In this document: positions 1 to 8,057 of the stretch, in pieces
Numbering within the stretch: position 1 is the first letter of the stretch
How the letters are laid out: every line of letters begins with the position of its first letter
Assembly (NCBI GenBank): GCA_903888395.1
Contig: CAISTO010000166.1
Coordinates: 1-9,778 of the forward strand
Direction of reading: 5' to 3'
DNA from: an uncultured Bacteroidota bacterium
GTDB lineage: Bacteria > Bacteroidota > Bacteroidia > UKL13-3
Length of the DNA stretch: 9,778 bases
Notes under the pieces: generated by a model
Database searches by the model: none
What the model saw: only the letters and a program-made list of their open reading frames with translations
Told to the model about the DNA's origin: nothing
Position numbers and translations under genes: made by a program

Positions 1-2535
1 CGATGATGAATTTGTAAATAATCCTGATCCAAGCGTTCTCCATGAACCTTTAGTTACAGCACCGCTGATATTTCCAATTAAAGAAACAGTGTCATTACTT
101 GAACAAACTGTTTGATCTAATCCCGCATCAGCAATTGCTAACTGATTAATCGTTAATACCATTGTATCATTTACAGTTTGGCATGTGTTACCGGGGTCAA
201 AGTTGCTAATGGTTAAGGTAACTGATCCTGAAATATTATCAGCCAAACTAGGAATATAAGTTGGAGTTAATGTATTTCCATTTAAAAACGTACCTGTGCC
301 TGAAGTGGTCCAATTAATTGTTCCACTCGTAGCCGTTGTTGAAGCATTTAAAGTAATATTATTATTTACACATATTGTTTGATTTATACCAGCGCTTATA
401 GTTGCTATTGGTTTAAAAGTAATCATCATGGTATCTATTGCTTCATTACAAGGTCCAGCCGGACGTTCAGTAGTATATAAAATTTGCACAAATCCATTTA
501 ATTTATCTAAGGGACTAGGTAAATAAATAGCCGTATTTCCTACAACATTTTGGAAAGTACCAGTTCCTAATGTGCTCCAATTAGCAAAATTTGCACCATT
601 ACCAAAGTTGCCAGCTAAGTTTACTAATGAAATATTGCTACACACTGTTTGGTCAAATCCAGCATCTGAAAATGGAGGTGATGCTAATGTAACTATTAAT
701 GAATCTTTTTCTGCATTACAAGGTCCTATTGGATCATTAGTTGTATATGTCAATACTACAAATCCATTTAATGCTTCTGTTGGTGTTGGGAAATAATTTG
801 TATTTGCAGTAAAAGATATAAATGGACTATTTGTAGATGATGTCCAACTTCCTGAAGTAGCCGATCCACCAATTGTTCCGTTGATATTTACTGAACTATT
901 GCCACAAATAATTTGATCTGGTCCTGCATCTACAGTTGCCTTTGGATTGATAATTATGACCATTGTATCACTCACAGAATTACATGGTCCTACTGGATCG
1001 CTTGATGTTAAAATCAAACGCACAGTTCCAGCTGCTTTATCAATTGGTGATAATGTATAATTTGTTACAAGTGAAGTTGCATTTGAAAAAGTTCCCGTAC
1101 CTAATGTTCTCCATGTACCCGTAGATACTGTTCCGCTTATACTTCCTGTTAAGGAAACGTTATTATTACTCACACACACTGTTTGATCAACGCCAGCATT
1201 TGAAAATGCAGGTGCTAATAAAGCAACAACCAAAGAATCTTTTGCAGCGGCACAAGGACCAATTGGATCATTGCTTGTAAAAGTTAATACTACAAATCCA
1301 TTTGCTATTTCTGCAGGTACTGGAAAATATTCTGTTAATGATGTAAAAGAAATAAATGGACTATTTGTTATTGAGGTCCAACTTCCAGATGTGGCTGATC
1401 CACCAGCTGTTCCTAATACAATTGCTGAGCTATTGCCACAAATAACTTGATCTGGACCTGCGTCTGCCGTTGCAATTGGGTTGATTGTAATAATCATTGT
1501 ATCACTCACTGAATTACATGGTCCTACTGGATCGCTTGATGTTAAAACCAAACGCACAATTCCAGTGGCTTTATCAGTTGCTGAAAGAATGTAATTAGTA
1601 ATGAGAGATGATGCATTTGTAAATGTTCCAGTTCCTAATGTACTCCAAGTACCTGAACTTACTGAACCACTTACGTTTCCTATTAATGAAACATTATTAC
1701 TACTTGCACAAACAGTTTTATCAATTCCTGCATTAGCTAAGGGTAATTGGTTAATTGTTAATATCATTGAATCTTTTGCATTTTGACATAAATTAGTTAG
1801 GTCAAAATTTGTGATTGTTAATTTAACTGAGCCTGAAATTTTATCGGTTATACTAGGAAAATAGAATGGTGTTAATGTGTTTCCATTTGTAAATACTCCT
1901 GTACCTGAAGTTGTCCAGTTTAATGTGCCACTTGTTGCAGCTGTAGTTGCATTTAAATCGATACTATTATTACTACAAATTGTTTGATCTAATCCAGCAT
2001 TTAACATAACAACCGGATTGAATGTTAGTAGCAATGTATCTCTAGCCGAAACACAAGGTCCTATAGGATCATTAGTAGATAAAACTAATTTCACAAAACC
2101 TGCACTTTTATCTAAAGCGCTAGGCGTATATATTGCATTCAATAAAGTTGAATTATTAAAACTTCCTGTTCCTATAGTACCCCAATTTGAATTAGTTGCA
2201 GATCCACCTATTGAACCTGAAAGATTAATTGAATTTGTTAAAATACAAGTGTTTTGATCAATACCAGCATTTACTGAAGGTGCTTTAAATATTCTAACTG
2301 TTTTTTGATCAGATGCTGCTAAACAAGAACCAACAGGATCATTTGACGTTAAAGTTAAAATTATTGAACCCAAGTCGGAAGCACTTGGCGTATAAACTCC
2401 ATTTAAATTATTAGGATTACTAAAGGTACCCGTTCCTGAAGTTGTCCAAGTTCCAAAAGGAGCTGCTGGTCCTAATACTCCTGCTAAATTTACAACATCA
2501 TTTGCACATATCGAATCTTTAACAACGCCAGCAAT
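1..2535 (-). repeat. Ten tandem Ig-like domain repeats, 88-90 codons each
   Basis: Unit boundaries, set at the residue before AG in AGxDQ, are: unit 0 2535-2272 (88 aa), A 2271-2002 (90), B 2001-1735 (89), C 1734-1465 (90), D 1464-1201 (88), C' 1200-931 (90), D' 930-667 (88), A' 666-397 (90), B' 396-130 (89), C'' 129-1 (cut by the edge). Class membership rests on sequence and is matched exactly by unit length. All complete units carry two Cys, at about position 9 and in the late PC or LC motif near 73, which probably form one disulfide per domain after export. Confidence 0.9.
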
Positions 2536-2934
2536 AGCAGTAGGCTTTGGATTTATTTTTAAATCTGTGCCATTGTTTGTCCCGGTAATAGAAGGGCTAC
2601 TACCTACTACTCTAATTCTGTATCCTAAACCTAAAACAGTACTTGCAGGTATAGTTGCTAATATAGTTCCATTAGTAAATGAAGTCAATTGACCTATAGG
2701 TACTGGACTTGAAAAACTTCCAAATTCATCACTTAATTGAGCGGTAAACACATTTGAACCTCCAAATGTTCCTGTAATTGTATAATTAACTACTATATTT
2801 ACTCCACCACAATATTCAGTTATTAGTATTGGACTTGTAGTAATAGTCTGTGCTTTTGAAGCAAAATTAAATAAACATAAAATGCTTATTACAGCAAATT
2901 GATATATTAGTTTAATGTATTTATTTGTTTTCAT
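1..2934 (-). CDS. Giant secreted Ig-like-repeat adhesin, C-terminus beyond window
   Basis: The frame is open for all 978 codons from an ATG at 2934 to the window edge, with no stop. Residues 1-28 form a signal peptide: basic start, hydrophobic core around 13-25, and SKA|Q as the likely cleavage site. Residues 29-133 form an N-terminal beta-rich domain containing the phrases FTAQLSDEFGSF and GYRIRVVGSSP, which I recognise from the first domain of many large Bacteroidota surface proteins. Residues 134-978 are ten tandem repeats of 88-90 aa, each beginning near AGxDQxxC and carrying a central W.T.GTG.F and a late DPxGPC. This is an extracellular stalk or adhesin architecture. The sorting domain expected at the C-terminus (T9SS type A or B) lies outside the window, so T9SS export is inferred. 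The gene starts 38 bp after the deacetylase stop, with an A-rich leader (AATAAGAAATAAA) and no promoter motif seen, so co-transcription is likely. The ligand is unknown. Confidence 0.88.
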   Translation of the reverse strand, partial: MKTNKYIKLIYQFAVISILCLFNFASKAQTITTSPILITEYCGGVNIVVNYTITGTFGGSNVFTAQLSDEFGSFSSPVPIGQLTSFTNGTILATIPASTVLGLGYRIRVVGSSPSITGTNNGTDLKINPKPTAIAGVVKDSICANDVVNLAGVLGPAAPFGTWTTSGTGTFSNPNNLNGVYTPSASDLGSIILTLTSNDPVGSCLAASDQKTVRIFKAPSVNAGIDQNTCILTNSINLSGSIGGSATNSNWGTIGTGSFNNSTLLNAIYTPSALDKSAGFVKLVLSTNDPIGPCVSARDTLLLTFNPVVMLNAGLDQTICSNNSIDLNATTAATSGTLNWTTSGTGVFTNGNTLTPFYFPSITDKISGSVKLTITNFDLTNLCQNAKDSMILTINQLPLANAGIDKTVCASSNNVSLIGNVSGSVSSGTWSTLGTGTFTNASSLITNYILSATDKATGIVRLVLTSSDPVGPCNSVSDTMIITINPIATADAGPDQVICGNSSAIVLGTAGGSATSGSWTSITNSPFISFTSLTEYFPVPAEIANGFVVLTFTSNDPIGPCAAAKDSLVVALLAPAFSNAGVDQTVCVSNNNVSLTGSISGTVSTGTWRTLGTGTFSNATSLVTNYTLSPIDKAAGTVRLILTSSDPVGPCNSVSDTMVIIINPKATVDAGPDQIICGNSSVNINGTIGGSATSGSWTSSTNSPFISFTANTNYFPTPTEALNGFVVLTYTTNDPIGPCNAEKDSLIVTLASPPFSDAGFDQTVCSNISLVNLAGNFGNGANFANWSTLGTGTFQNVVGNTAIYLPSPLDKLNGFVQILYTTERPAGPCNEAIDTMMITFKPIATISAGINQTICVNNNITLNASTTATSGTINWTTSGTGTFLNGNTLTPTYIPSLADNISGSVTLTISNFDPGNTCQTVNDTMVLTINQLAIADAGLDQTVCSSNDTVSLIGNISGAVTKGSWRTLGSGLFTNSSS
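667..1734 (-). repeat. Duplicated two-domain block C-D / C'-D' (534-bp period)
   Basis: Block C-D (1734-1201) and block C'-D' (1200-667) are each 534 bp and align without gaps. By hand alignment the proteins are about three-quarters identical in both halves. The nucleotide match is much higher in one stretch: 961-1024 against 1495-1558 differ at only 2 of 64 positions. This stretch encodes the conserved SSDPVGPCNSVSDTM region. It indicates duplication of a domain pair rather than of a single domain. Confidence 0.85.
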
Positions 2935-2972
2935 TTTATTTCTTATTTAACAACTGAAATGTTTTGATAGAA

Positions 2973-5603
2973 TTATTGTTTGATGATTTTTTTAAAATAC
3001 GATTTACCTAGTTCATTATTTTCAATTTTAACTATGTAAATCCCTTTTGATAAAAAATCTGTTTCAAAATGTATTTGTTTTTCATTAACAATGGTTTTCT
3101 TTAAAAACACATTTCCAACAAGATCAATAATCATTAATTCCAATGAATTATTTTTTTGCCCAAAATCAATGTTTAATTCATTAACAAAAGGATTTGGAAA
3201 TACCGTTATTCCATTATTTGAAATTTCTTTCAAGTTCGTAATTAGGTCATTTGTTAAAATTGTTAAAGTTCTTGCTTCACATGATTTTGTTGTTACTTTA
3301 TAAATCATGGTATCACTTCCAACTATAAATCCTTTGGTAAAATTTATTTCATTTTCATTGATAAAAAGATAGGGCCTTTTTGGTGTTTTTGTTATCAAAC
3401 CTGTGCTATAAAAAGGTATATCTATTGGAATAGTAATGTTACTATTTGATAAAAATCCACGAGATATCAATTTATTTCCAGCAAATATGGTTGGAACAAC
3501 ATTTACATATATTGAATTAGTAAATTGGGCACCACCACGCTTAATAACTTTTAAATTATAATTTGTAAAATCAGAAGGGTAAACAATCAACTCAGTTCCT
3601 AAATTACTAGAAACATCAGTATTTGCTGGTATTGACGACCATATCAATAAAGAATCATTTGCATTAAAAGTATAATTAATTGCTAAGCGTTGATCAGCAC
3701 AAACTCTTGATTCCAATGATTGAATATATAACCATACTGTATCTGAGTTATTTACACTTTTAGCTATAATTTGAATAGAATCAGAACCTATCCAAAATGC
3801 ATTTATTCCTTCGCCAATACTAACTGATAAATCTGAATTAGCATTAATTTCAGTAACGAAAATACTATTATTAATTACTGACCATTGAATATTATTTACA
3901 GTATTAAACCTATCAACTGTATAGCTTTTTAAATTTATTTTCGGAAAATTTTCATTTGCCATTCTTTTTAAGATTGGCAATTTTACATAAGGCTTATTGC
4001 TTCCTTTTAAACCCATTCCTGTAATAGAAATACTACCAATTGCTATTTTGGAACTACAAGTTATTGAAATAACATTGACTCCTTTTGGAACATTGAAGGT
4101 ATAAGTTTGATAAGAATAAGAATTATTTGTTGCTGGCAATTCAAAAGACTCAAATTTATTTAATTCAGGAAACTCAACAAAAAAACTGATTTTATTTCCA
4201 GCTGCACCTTTTGAATAAAAACTTAAAACATTTGGACCACTTTCTACACCACTTAAATTTGTAATTTGAAACATGGTTTGATCTGAAAAAGCAGTTATTG
4301 CGCGGTAATTACTTTGGCTAATTCCTGAAATGGTGTCTAAACCATTCATGACGCTATATCCATCAACTAAACCGTCTTTGTTAAAATCATTTTGTAAAGG
4401 CGGTAATATATTTTTCTCAGGATTTGTTTGTGATTTATAAATCAAATTACTCCATTCGGAATAAGTGTAAACAGGAATATTATTTTCAACACACCAGCCC
4501 AAAATTTCATCCATATTTTTGATAATGGTATTTAATGGGAAATTTGAACCCAATATTCCTAAATGGTTACTACCAAACGATAAAGTATGGCGTGCAAATC
4601 TGTCTACAATGATACTTTTTATTTGATCAACAGTTTGATTTTCTTCTTGAAAATCTTGCCATTGCATGCCATATGAATTGTTTTTTTCGTTATCTGTTTC
4701 ATTGTATCCTTTGATAGTGCCAGGATATGTTGCAGCCGACAAATAACCAAACTCACTTCCACAAATATCTGCAATATATTTTTTAGATAAATAGGGTGTT
4801 TCACCACCTGGTTGTATCCAAACTGTAGGGGGATTAATGCCTTTGCTTTTGAATATATCAAGTGAAAATTGTAACATTATTCTAAAACCTTCTTTATCAA
4901 TATCAACATCCATATTCCCTAATTTTTTGTAGGGAACATTACTGATAACTCCTAAATCAATGTCTTCATTCCAAAAACTTTTAATATTAAGCGTATCTGG
5001 ATCATTACTGTTTAAATTACTTATGCCATAAAAACTAACAATTTTATCTAAGGTAGGTAAATAAAAATAAATGGTGTTTTTACCCGATCCATATAATTTC
5101 AGGTTGCTAAATTCACCATCATTTTGACTAATAATTATGTTATTATTAATGCTCACATTTGTTTCATCGCCATTTCCATTAGGATTTAACAAATTATATT
5201 TTAAACAAACCCTAGTTCCATTAACAGGTATTGCATTAACAATTTTCAGATGATCAATTCCAGCTCTATTCATGAATTTAATAGAATCAGAAGTTAAAAT
5301 ATCAAAGAATTGAGTATAATGATTTGGAGTATGGTCACCAATTTCATGACCTCTAACTTGCAAAAATTTTAATGTACTCCAAAAATCAGCTGATTGAGTA
5401 AAATTAGCTATCTGCGAATTTGGTGAATAAGTAAATCGTTTTCCATATTTTGAGAAAATTGAATCAAGTGCTTTTAAATTACTTGGTGATTGCGTATCGT
5501 CAATTCTAAAACAAACTCCGCCTATTTTATCAACTAGTTGAGCTTCAGATTTTGTAAAAGTTGTAACTAAACCTATGAAAAATAACAATTTAAGATAGTT
5601 CAT
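2973..5603 (-). CDS. Secreted NodB-like polysaccharide deacetylase with T9SS sorting domain
   Basis: Predicted to remove acyl groups from an extracellular or surface polysaccharide. I chose the ATG at 5603 (876 aa) because a signal peptide begins exactly there (MNYLKLLFFIGL, ending SEA|Q at residue 21). The in-frame ATG at 5645 would place 14 residues before it and would overlap a -7 promoter box. The deacetylase domain spans about 26-385. Its metal motif is RIDD (Asp35-Asp36) followed by HTPNH (His91, His95), matching the NodB D...HxxxH pattern. QPGGETPY (264-271) and His347 are candidates for the later active-site motifs. About 170 residues separate the second and third motifs, which suggests an inserted beta domain. 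A DFNKDGLVDG calcium-type loop follows (406-415), then a jelly-roll-like region (about 420-530), Ig-like or linker segments (about 537-790), and a T9SS type A domain (799-876). The substrate cannot be told from sequence. Confidence 0.75.
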   Translation of the reverse strand: MNYLKLLFFIGLVTTFTKSEAQLVDKIGGVCFRIDDTQSPSNLKALDSIFSKYGKRFTYSPNSQIANFTQSADFWSTLKFLQVRGHEIGDHTPNHYTQFFDILTSDSIKFMNRAGIDHLKIVNAIPVNGTRVCLKYNLLNPNGNGDETNVSINNNIIISQNDGEFSNLKLYGSGKNTIYFYLPTLDKIVSFYGISNLNSNDPDTLNIKSFWNEDIDLGVISNVPYKKLGNMDVDIDKEGFRIMLQFSLDIFKSKGINPPTVWIQPGGETPYLSKKYIADICGSEFGYLSAATYPGTIKGYNETDNEKNNSYGMQWQDFQEENQTVDQIKSIIVDRFARHTLSFGSNHLGILGSNFPLNTIIKNMDEILGWCVENNIPVYTYSEWSNLIYKSQTNPEKNILPPLQNDFNKDGLVDGYSVMNGLDTISGISQSNYRAITAFSDQTMFQITNLSGVESGPNVLSFYSKGAAGNKISFFVEFPELNKFESFELPATNNSYSYQTYTFNVPKGVNVISITCSSKIAIGSISITGMGLKGSNKPYVKLPILKRMANENFPKINLKSYTVDRFNTVNNIQWSVINNSIFVTEINANSDLSVSIGEGINAFWIGSDSIQIIAKSVNNSDTVWLYIQSLESRVCADQRLAINYTFNANDSLLIWSSIPANTDVSSNLGTELIVYPSDFTNYNLKVIKRGGAQFTNSIYVNVVPTIFAGNKLISRGFLSNSNITIPIDIPFYSTGLITKTPKRPYLFINENEINFTKGFIVGSDTMIYKVTTKSCEARTLTILTNDLITNLKEISNNGITVFPNPFVNELNIDFGQKNNSLELMIIDLVGNVFLKKTIVNEKQIHFETDFLSKGIYIVKIENNELGKSYFKKIIKQ
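2976..3209 (-). other. T9SS type A C-terminal sorting domain
   Basis: The last 78 residues of the deacetylase have the standard pattern of this family: VFPNPFVNEL at the start, a middle strand with LELMIIDLVGN, then LSKGIYIVKIEN and a basic end KSYFKKIIKQ. In Bacteroidota this domain directs a periplasmic protein through the outer-membrane type IX translocon and is usually removed on export, leaving the protein secreted or attached to the surface. Confidence 0.92.
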
Positions 5604-5633
5604 TTTATAATATTTATTTAAAATTTCGAAACA

Positions 5634-5641
5634 CAAATTTA
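5634..5641 (-). promoter_or_regulatory. Bacteroidota -7 box for the deacetylase-adhesin operon
   Basis: Read on the minus strand this is TAAATTTG, a full match to the Bacteroidota primary sigma -7 consensus TAnnTTTG. A start of transcription about 6-8 nt downstream would give a leader of roughly 25 nt before the ATG at 5603. The -33 element is not convincing: only a T-rich run lies at the right distance (about 5656-5664), not TTTG. Confidence 0.45.
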
Positions 5642-5688
5642 TCATTTAATAATTAAAAAAAAACTTTTAAAACTTGCTTTTTCTTAAA

Positions 5689-5745
5689 TTTTACATAAAT
5701 AGCAGTTTTTTGCTAAATTTTTCGCAAATTCGCACCTTATTTTTC
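5689..5745 (+). promoter_or_regulatory. Putative purL promoter region with TTCGCA direct repeat
   Basis: The best pair is TTTT (5689-5692) and TAAATTTT (5714-5721), 21 bp apart, which is 7 of 8 to TAnnTTTG. TATTTTTC at 5738-5745 is an alternative -7, but it abuts the start codon. Between them TTCGCA occurs twice (5721-5726 and 5729-5734), and TTTGC/GCAAA (5709-5713 and 5724-5728) form a short inverted pair. No known purine operator or riboswitch is recognisable. The assignment is tentative. Confidence 0.25.
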
Positions 5746-5749
5746 AAAT

Positions 5750-8017
5750 ATGAACCAATCAATTCCAAATGGCAATTTAGCCTCACTTGATCAAGCACAA
5801 CAACTAGGGCTTCGCCCTGAAGAATTCGAAAAAATAAAAGATATTTTAGGTCGTATACCAACGTTTACAGAAATGACTATTTTTTCGGTCATGTGGAGTG
5901 AACATTGTTCATATAAAAATTCTATCGTTTGGTTAAAAACATTGCCAAAAGAAGGTGAAAAAATGTTAGCTAAGGCTGGCGAGGAGAATGCGGGATTAAT
6001 TGATATTGGTGATGGTTTAGCATGTTGTTTTAAAATAGAAAGTCATAATCATCCAAGCGCAATAGAGCCATACCAAGGCGCTGCTACTGGTGTTGGCGGA
6101 ATTAACCGCGATATTTTTTCAATGGGTGCTCGCCCAATTGCCCAACTTAATTCATTGCGTTTTGGAAATATTGACAATGAAAGAACCAAATGGTTAGTTC
6201 GTGGAATTGTAAAAGGTATTGGTAATTATGGAAATGCATTTGGAATTCCTACTGTAGGTGGCGAAGTTTATTTTGATGACTGCTATCAAGTTAATCCGTT
6301 AGTAAATGCCATGAGTGTTGGTATTGCAAAAGTTGGAAAAACTGTTTCTGCAATTGCCGAAGGCGTTGGAAATCCGGTTTATATATTTGGTTCTGCAACC
6401 GGTAAAGACGGAATTCATGGTGCTGCTTTTGCAAGCAAAGAGATTACTAAAGATTCAGCAAAAGATTTGCCTTCAGTTCAAGTTGGCGATCCATTTTGGG
6501 AAAAATTAATTTTAGAAGCAAGTTTAGAATTATTAGAAACCGATGCAATAGTTGGAATGCAAGACATGGGTGCGGCAGGAATTACATGCTCTACTAGTGA
6601 AATGACTGCAAAAAGCGGAACTGGCATGAACGTTTGGTTAGACAAGGTTCCAATGCGTCAAGAAGGAATGAAAGATTGGGAAATTCTTTTGTCGGAAAGT
6701 CAAGAGCGAATGCTCGTGATAGTTCATAAAGGAATGGAAGCGATAGTAGAAAAAGTACTAAGCAAATGGGATTTAACTTTTGCCATTATTGGTGAAGTTA
6801 CAGATTCTGGAAATGTAAAATATTATATGAATAATGAGTTACGTGCCGATATTCCTGCAGAAAGTTTGGTTTTGGGTGGGGGTGCTCCTGTTTACCATAG
6901 AGAATATACAAAACCTACCTATTTAAAAGAAATTTCAAAATTTAATATCAAAGAAATACCTGATTGCGATATCGCAAATTATAATTCATTAAAAGAAGTG
7001 AATTCAGCTAAACACATTGCAAAATTTTTAGCTGCTCACCCAAATATTGCTTCTAAAAGATGGATTTTTAATCAATATGATAGCATGGTGGGAACCATTA
7101 ATCAAACTACCAATGCTCCAAGCGATGCAAGTGTAGTAAAAGTAAAAGGCACAGATAAATCAATTGCGATGACGGTAGATTGTAACAGCCGTTTTGTTTG
7201 GGCAAATCCATTTGTAGGTGGACAAATTGCGGTAGCAGAAGCAGCGCGTAATTTAGTATGTAGTGGTGCCGAACCTGCAGCTATTACCAATTGCTTAAAC
7301 TTTGGAAACCCTTATAATACAGAAGTTTATTATCAGTTTGTTCATGCAATAAAGGGAATTAGTGAAGCTTGTTTAAAATTTGGCACGCCTGTTACAGGTG
7401 GAAACGTTAGTTTTTATAATCAAAGTAGTGATAATGATGCTGTTTTTCCAACTCCAACTATTGGAATGGTGGGATTAATTAGTAATAATAAACCACACAT
7501 GACCATGGATTTTAAAAATGAAGGTGATGCAATATTTGTAATTGGAAAAATAAGAAACGATATTGCTTCATCTCATTATTTAGCTCATTATCGCAAAGTA
7601 CAGTATTCGCCCGCACCATACTTTAACCTTGACGAAGAACATTTATTACACAAAGCTGTTTTAGGTTTAATTAACAATAATAGCATTGAATCAGCTCACG
7701 ATATAAGTGAAGGTGGTTTATTTATCACTTTACTTGAAAGTGCAATGATTAGAAATCTTTCTTTTAATATTAATTACAATGGTACTTCACTTAGAAATGA
7801 TTCATTTCTATTTGGTGAGGCTCAAGGAAGAGTGATTGTTACTGTTAAAGAAGATAAAGTTAACGAAGTAACTAATTTTCTAAAAAGCATAAAAATCAAT
7901 TTTAAAAATTTAGGATCTGTTTCTAATGATGAAATAATGGTAAATGGATTTAGCTTTGGTAAAACTTCAGAGTATGCTAATATTTACAATACATCACTTG
8001 AAAAAAAATTAGCTTAA
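5750..8017 (+). CDS. purL: Phosphoribosylformylglycinamidine synthase subunit PurL
   Basis: Catalyses step four of purine synthesis: FGAR plus ATP and ammonia (from glutamine) gives FGAM. At 755 aa this is the short form, close to Bacillus PurL, which works in the cytoplasm with the separate glutaminase PurQ and the small subunit PurS; neither is in the window. Family motifs are intact. SVMWSEHCSYK (46-56) holds the active-site His52. ESHNHPSAIEPYQGAATGVG (97-116) is the ATP and magnesium segment. GMQDMGAAG (269-277) and SESQERM (315-321) follow. In the second half-repeat are TPVTGGNVSFYN (546-557) and SAHDISEGGL (648-657). The length and both ends look complete. The ATG at 5750 has an A/T-rich leader and no Shine-Dalgarno site, as is usual in this phylum. 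It is divergent from the deacetylase and 40 bp ahead of the lipoprotein gene, with no terminator between them. Confidence 0.97.
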   Translation: MNQSIPNGNLASLDQAQQLGLRPEEFEKIKDILGRIPTFTEMTIFSVMWSEHCSYKNSIVWLKTLPKEGEKMLAKAGEENAGLIDIGDGLACCFKIESHNHPSAIEPYQGAATGVGGINRDIFSMGARPIAQLNSLRFGNIDNERTKWLVRGIVKGIGNYGNAFGIPTVGGEVYFDDCYQVNPLVNAMSVGIAKVGKTVSAIAEGVGNPVYIFGSATGKDGIHGAAFASKEITKDSAKDLPSVQVGDPFWEKLILEASLELLETDAIVGMQDMGAAGITCSTSEMTAKSGTGMNVWLDKVPMRQEGMKDWEILLSESQERMLVIVHKGMEAIVEKVLSKWDLTFAIIGEVTDSGNVKYYMNNELRADIPAESLVLGGGAPVYHREYTKPTYLKEISKFNIKEIPDCDIANYNSLKEVNSAKHIAKFLAAHPNIASKRWIFNQYDSMVGTINQTTNAPSDASVVKVKGTDKSIAMTVDCNSRFVWANPFVGGQIAVAEAARNLVCSGAEPAAITNCLNFGNPYNTEVYYQFVHAIKGISEACLKFGTPVTGGNVSFYNQSSDNDAVFPTPTIGMVGLISNNKPHMTMDFKNEGDAIFVIGKIRNDIASSHYLAHYRKVQYSPAPYFNLDEEHLLHKAVLGLINNNSIESAHDISEGGLFITLLESAMIRNLSFNINYNGTSLRNDSFLFGEAQGRVIVTVKEDKVNEVTNFLKSIKINFKNLGSVSNDEIMVNGFSFGKTSEYANIYNTSLEKKLA

Positions 8018-8057
8018 ATAAAATTTAAATAAAAAAAAATCTAAAATCTAAAACAAA

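Noticed and set aside
572..2257. Three short plus-strand reading frames at 572-796, 1601-1786 and 2018-2257
   Set aside because: They are antisense to the 978-codon minus-strand adhesin frame, and 572-796 starts on a non-ATG codon. Their shared phrases such as GPIGS are the reverse reading of the domain repeats.
1..2535. Regular spacing of similar DNA suggesting a CRISPR array
   Set aside because: The period is 264-270 bp, the copies are diverged, and the whole stretch is one open frame encoding protein domains.
2945..2972. Possible hairpin or promoter in the 38-bp gap between deacetylase and adhesin
   Set aside because: No stem longer than a few bases and no TAnnTTTG on the minus strand; nothing supports termination or a new start here.
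3091..4861. Reading frames at 3091-3303 (+) and 4619-4861 (-) inside the deacetylase gene
   Set aside because: Both lie in other frames of a gene with clear domain and sorting-signal evidence, and neither has recognisable features of its own.
6315..7290. Reading frames at 6315-6509 (+) and 7102-7290 (-) inside purL
   Set aside because: They are shadows of the well-conserved PurL frame, with low-complexity or reverse-read sequence.
8018..8057. Terminator between purL and the lipoprotein gene
   Set aside because: The 40 bp are almost pure A/T with no stable stem; only a TCTAAAA tandem pair is visible.
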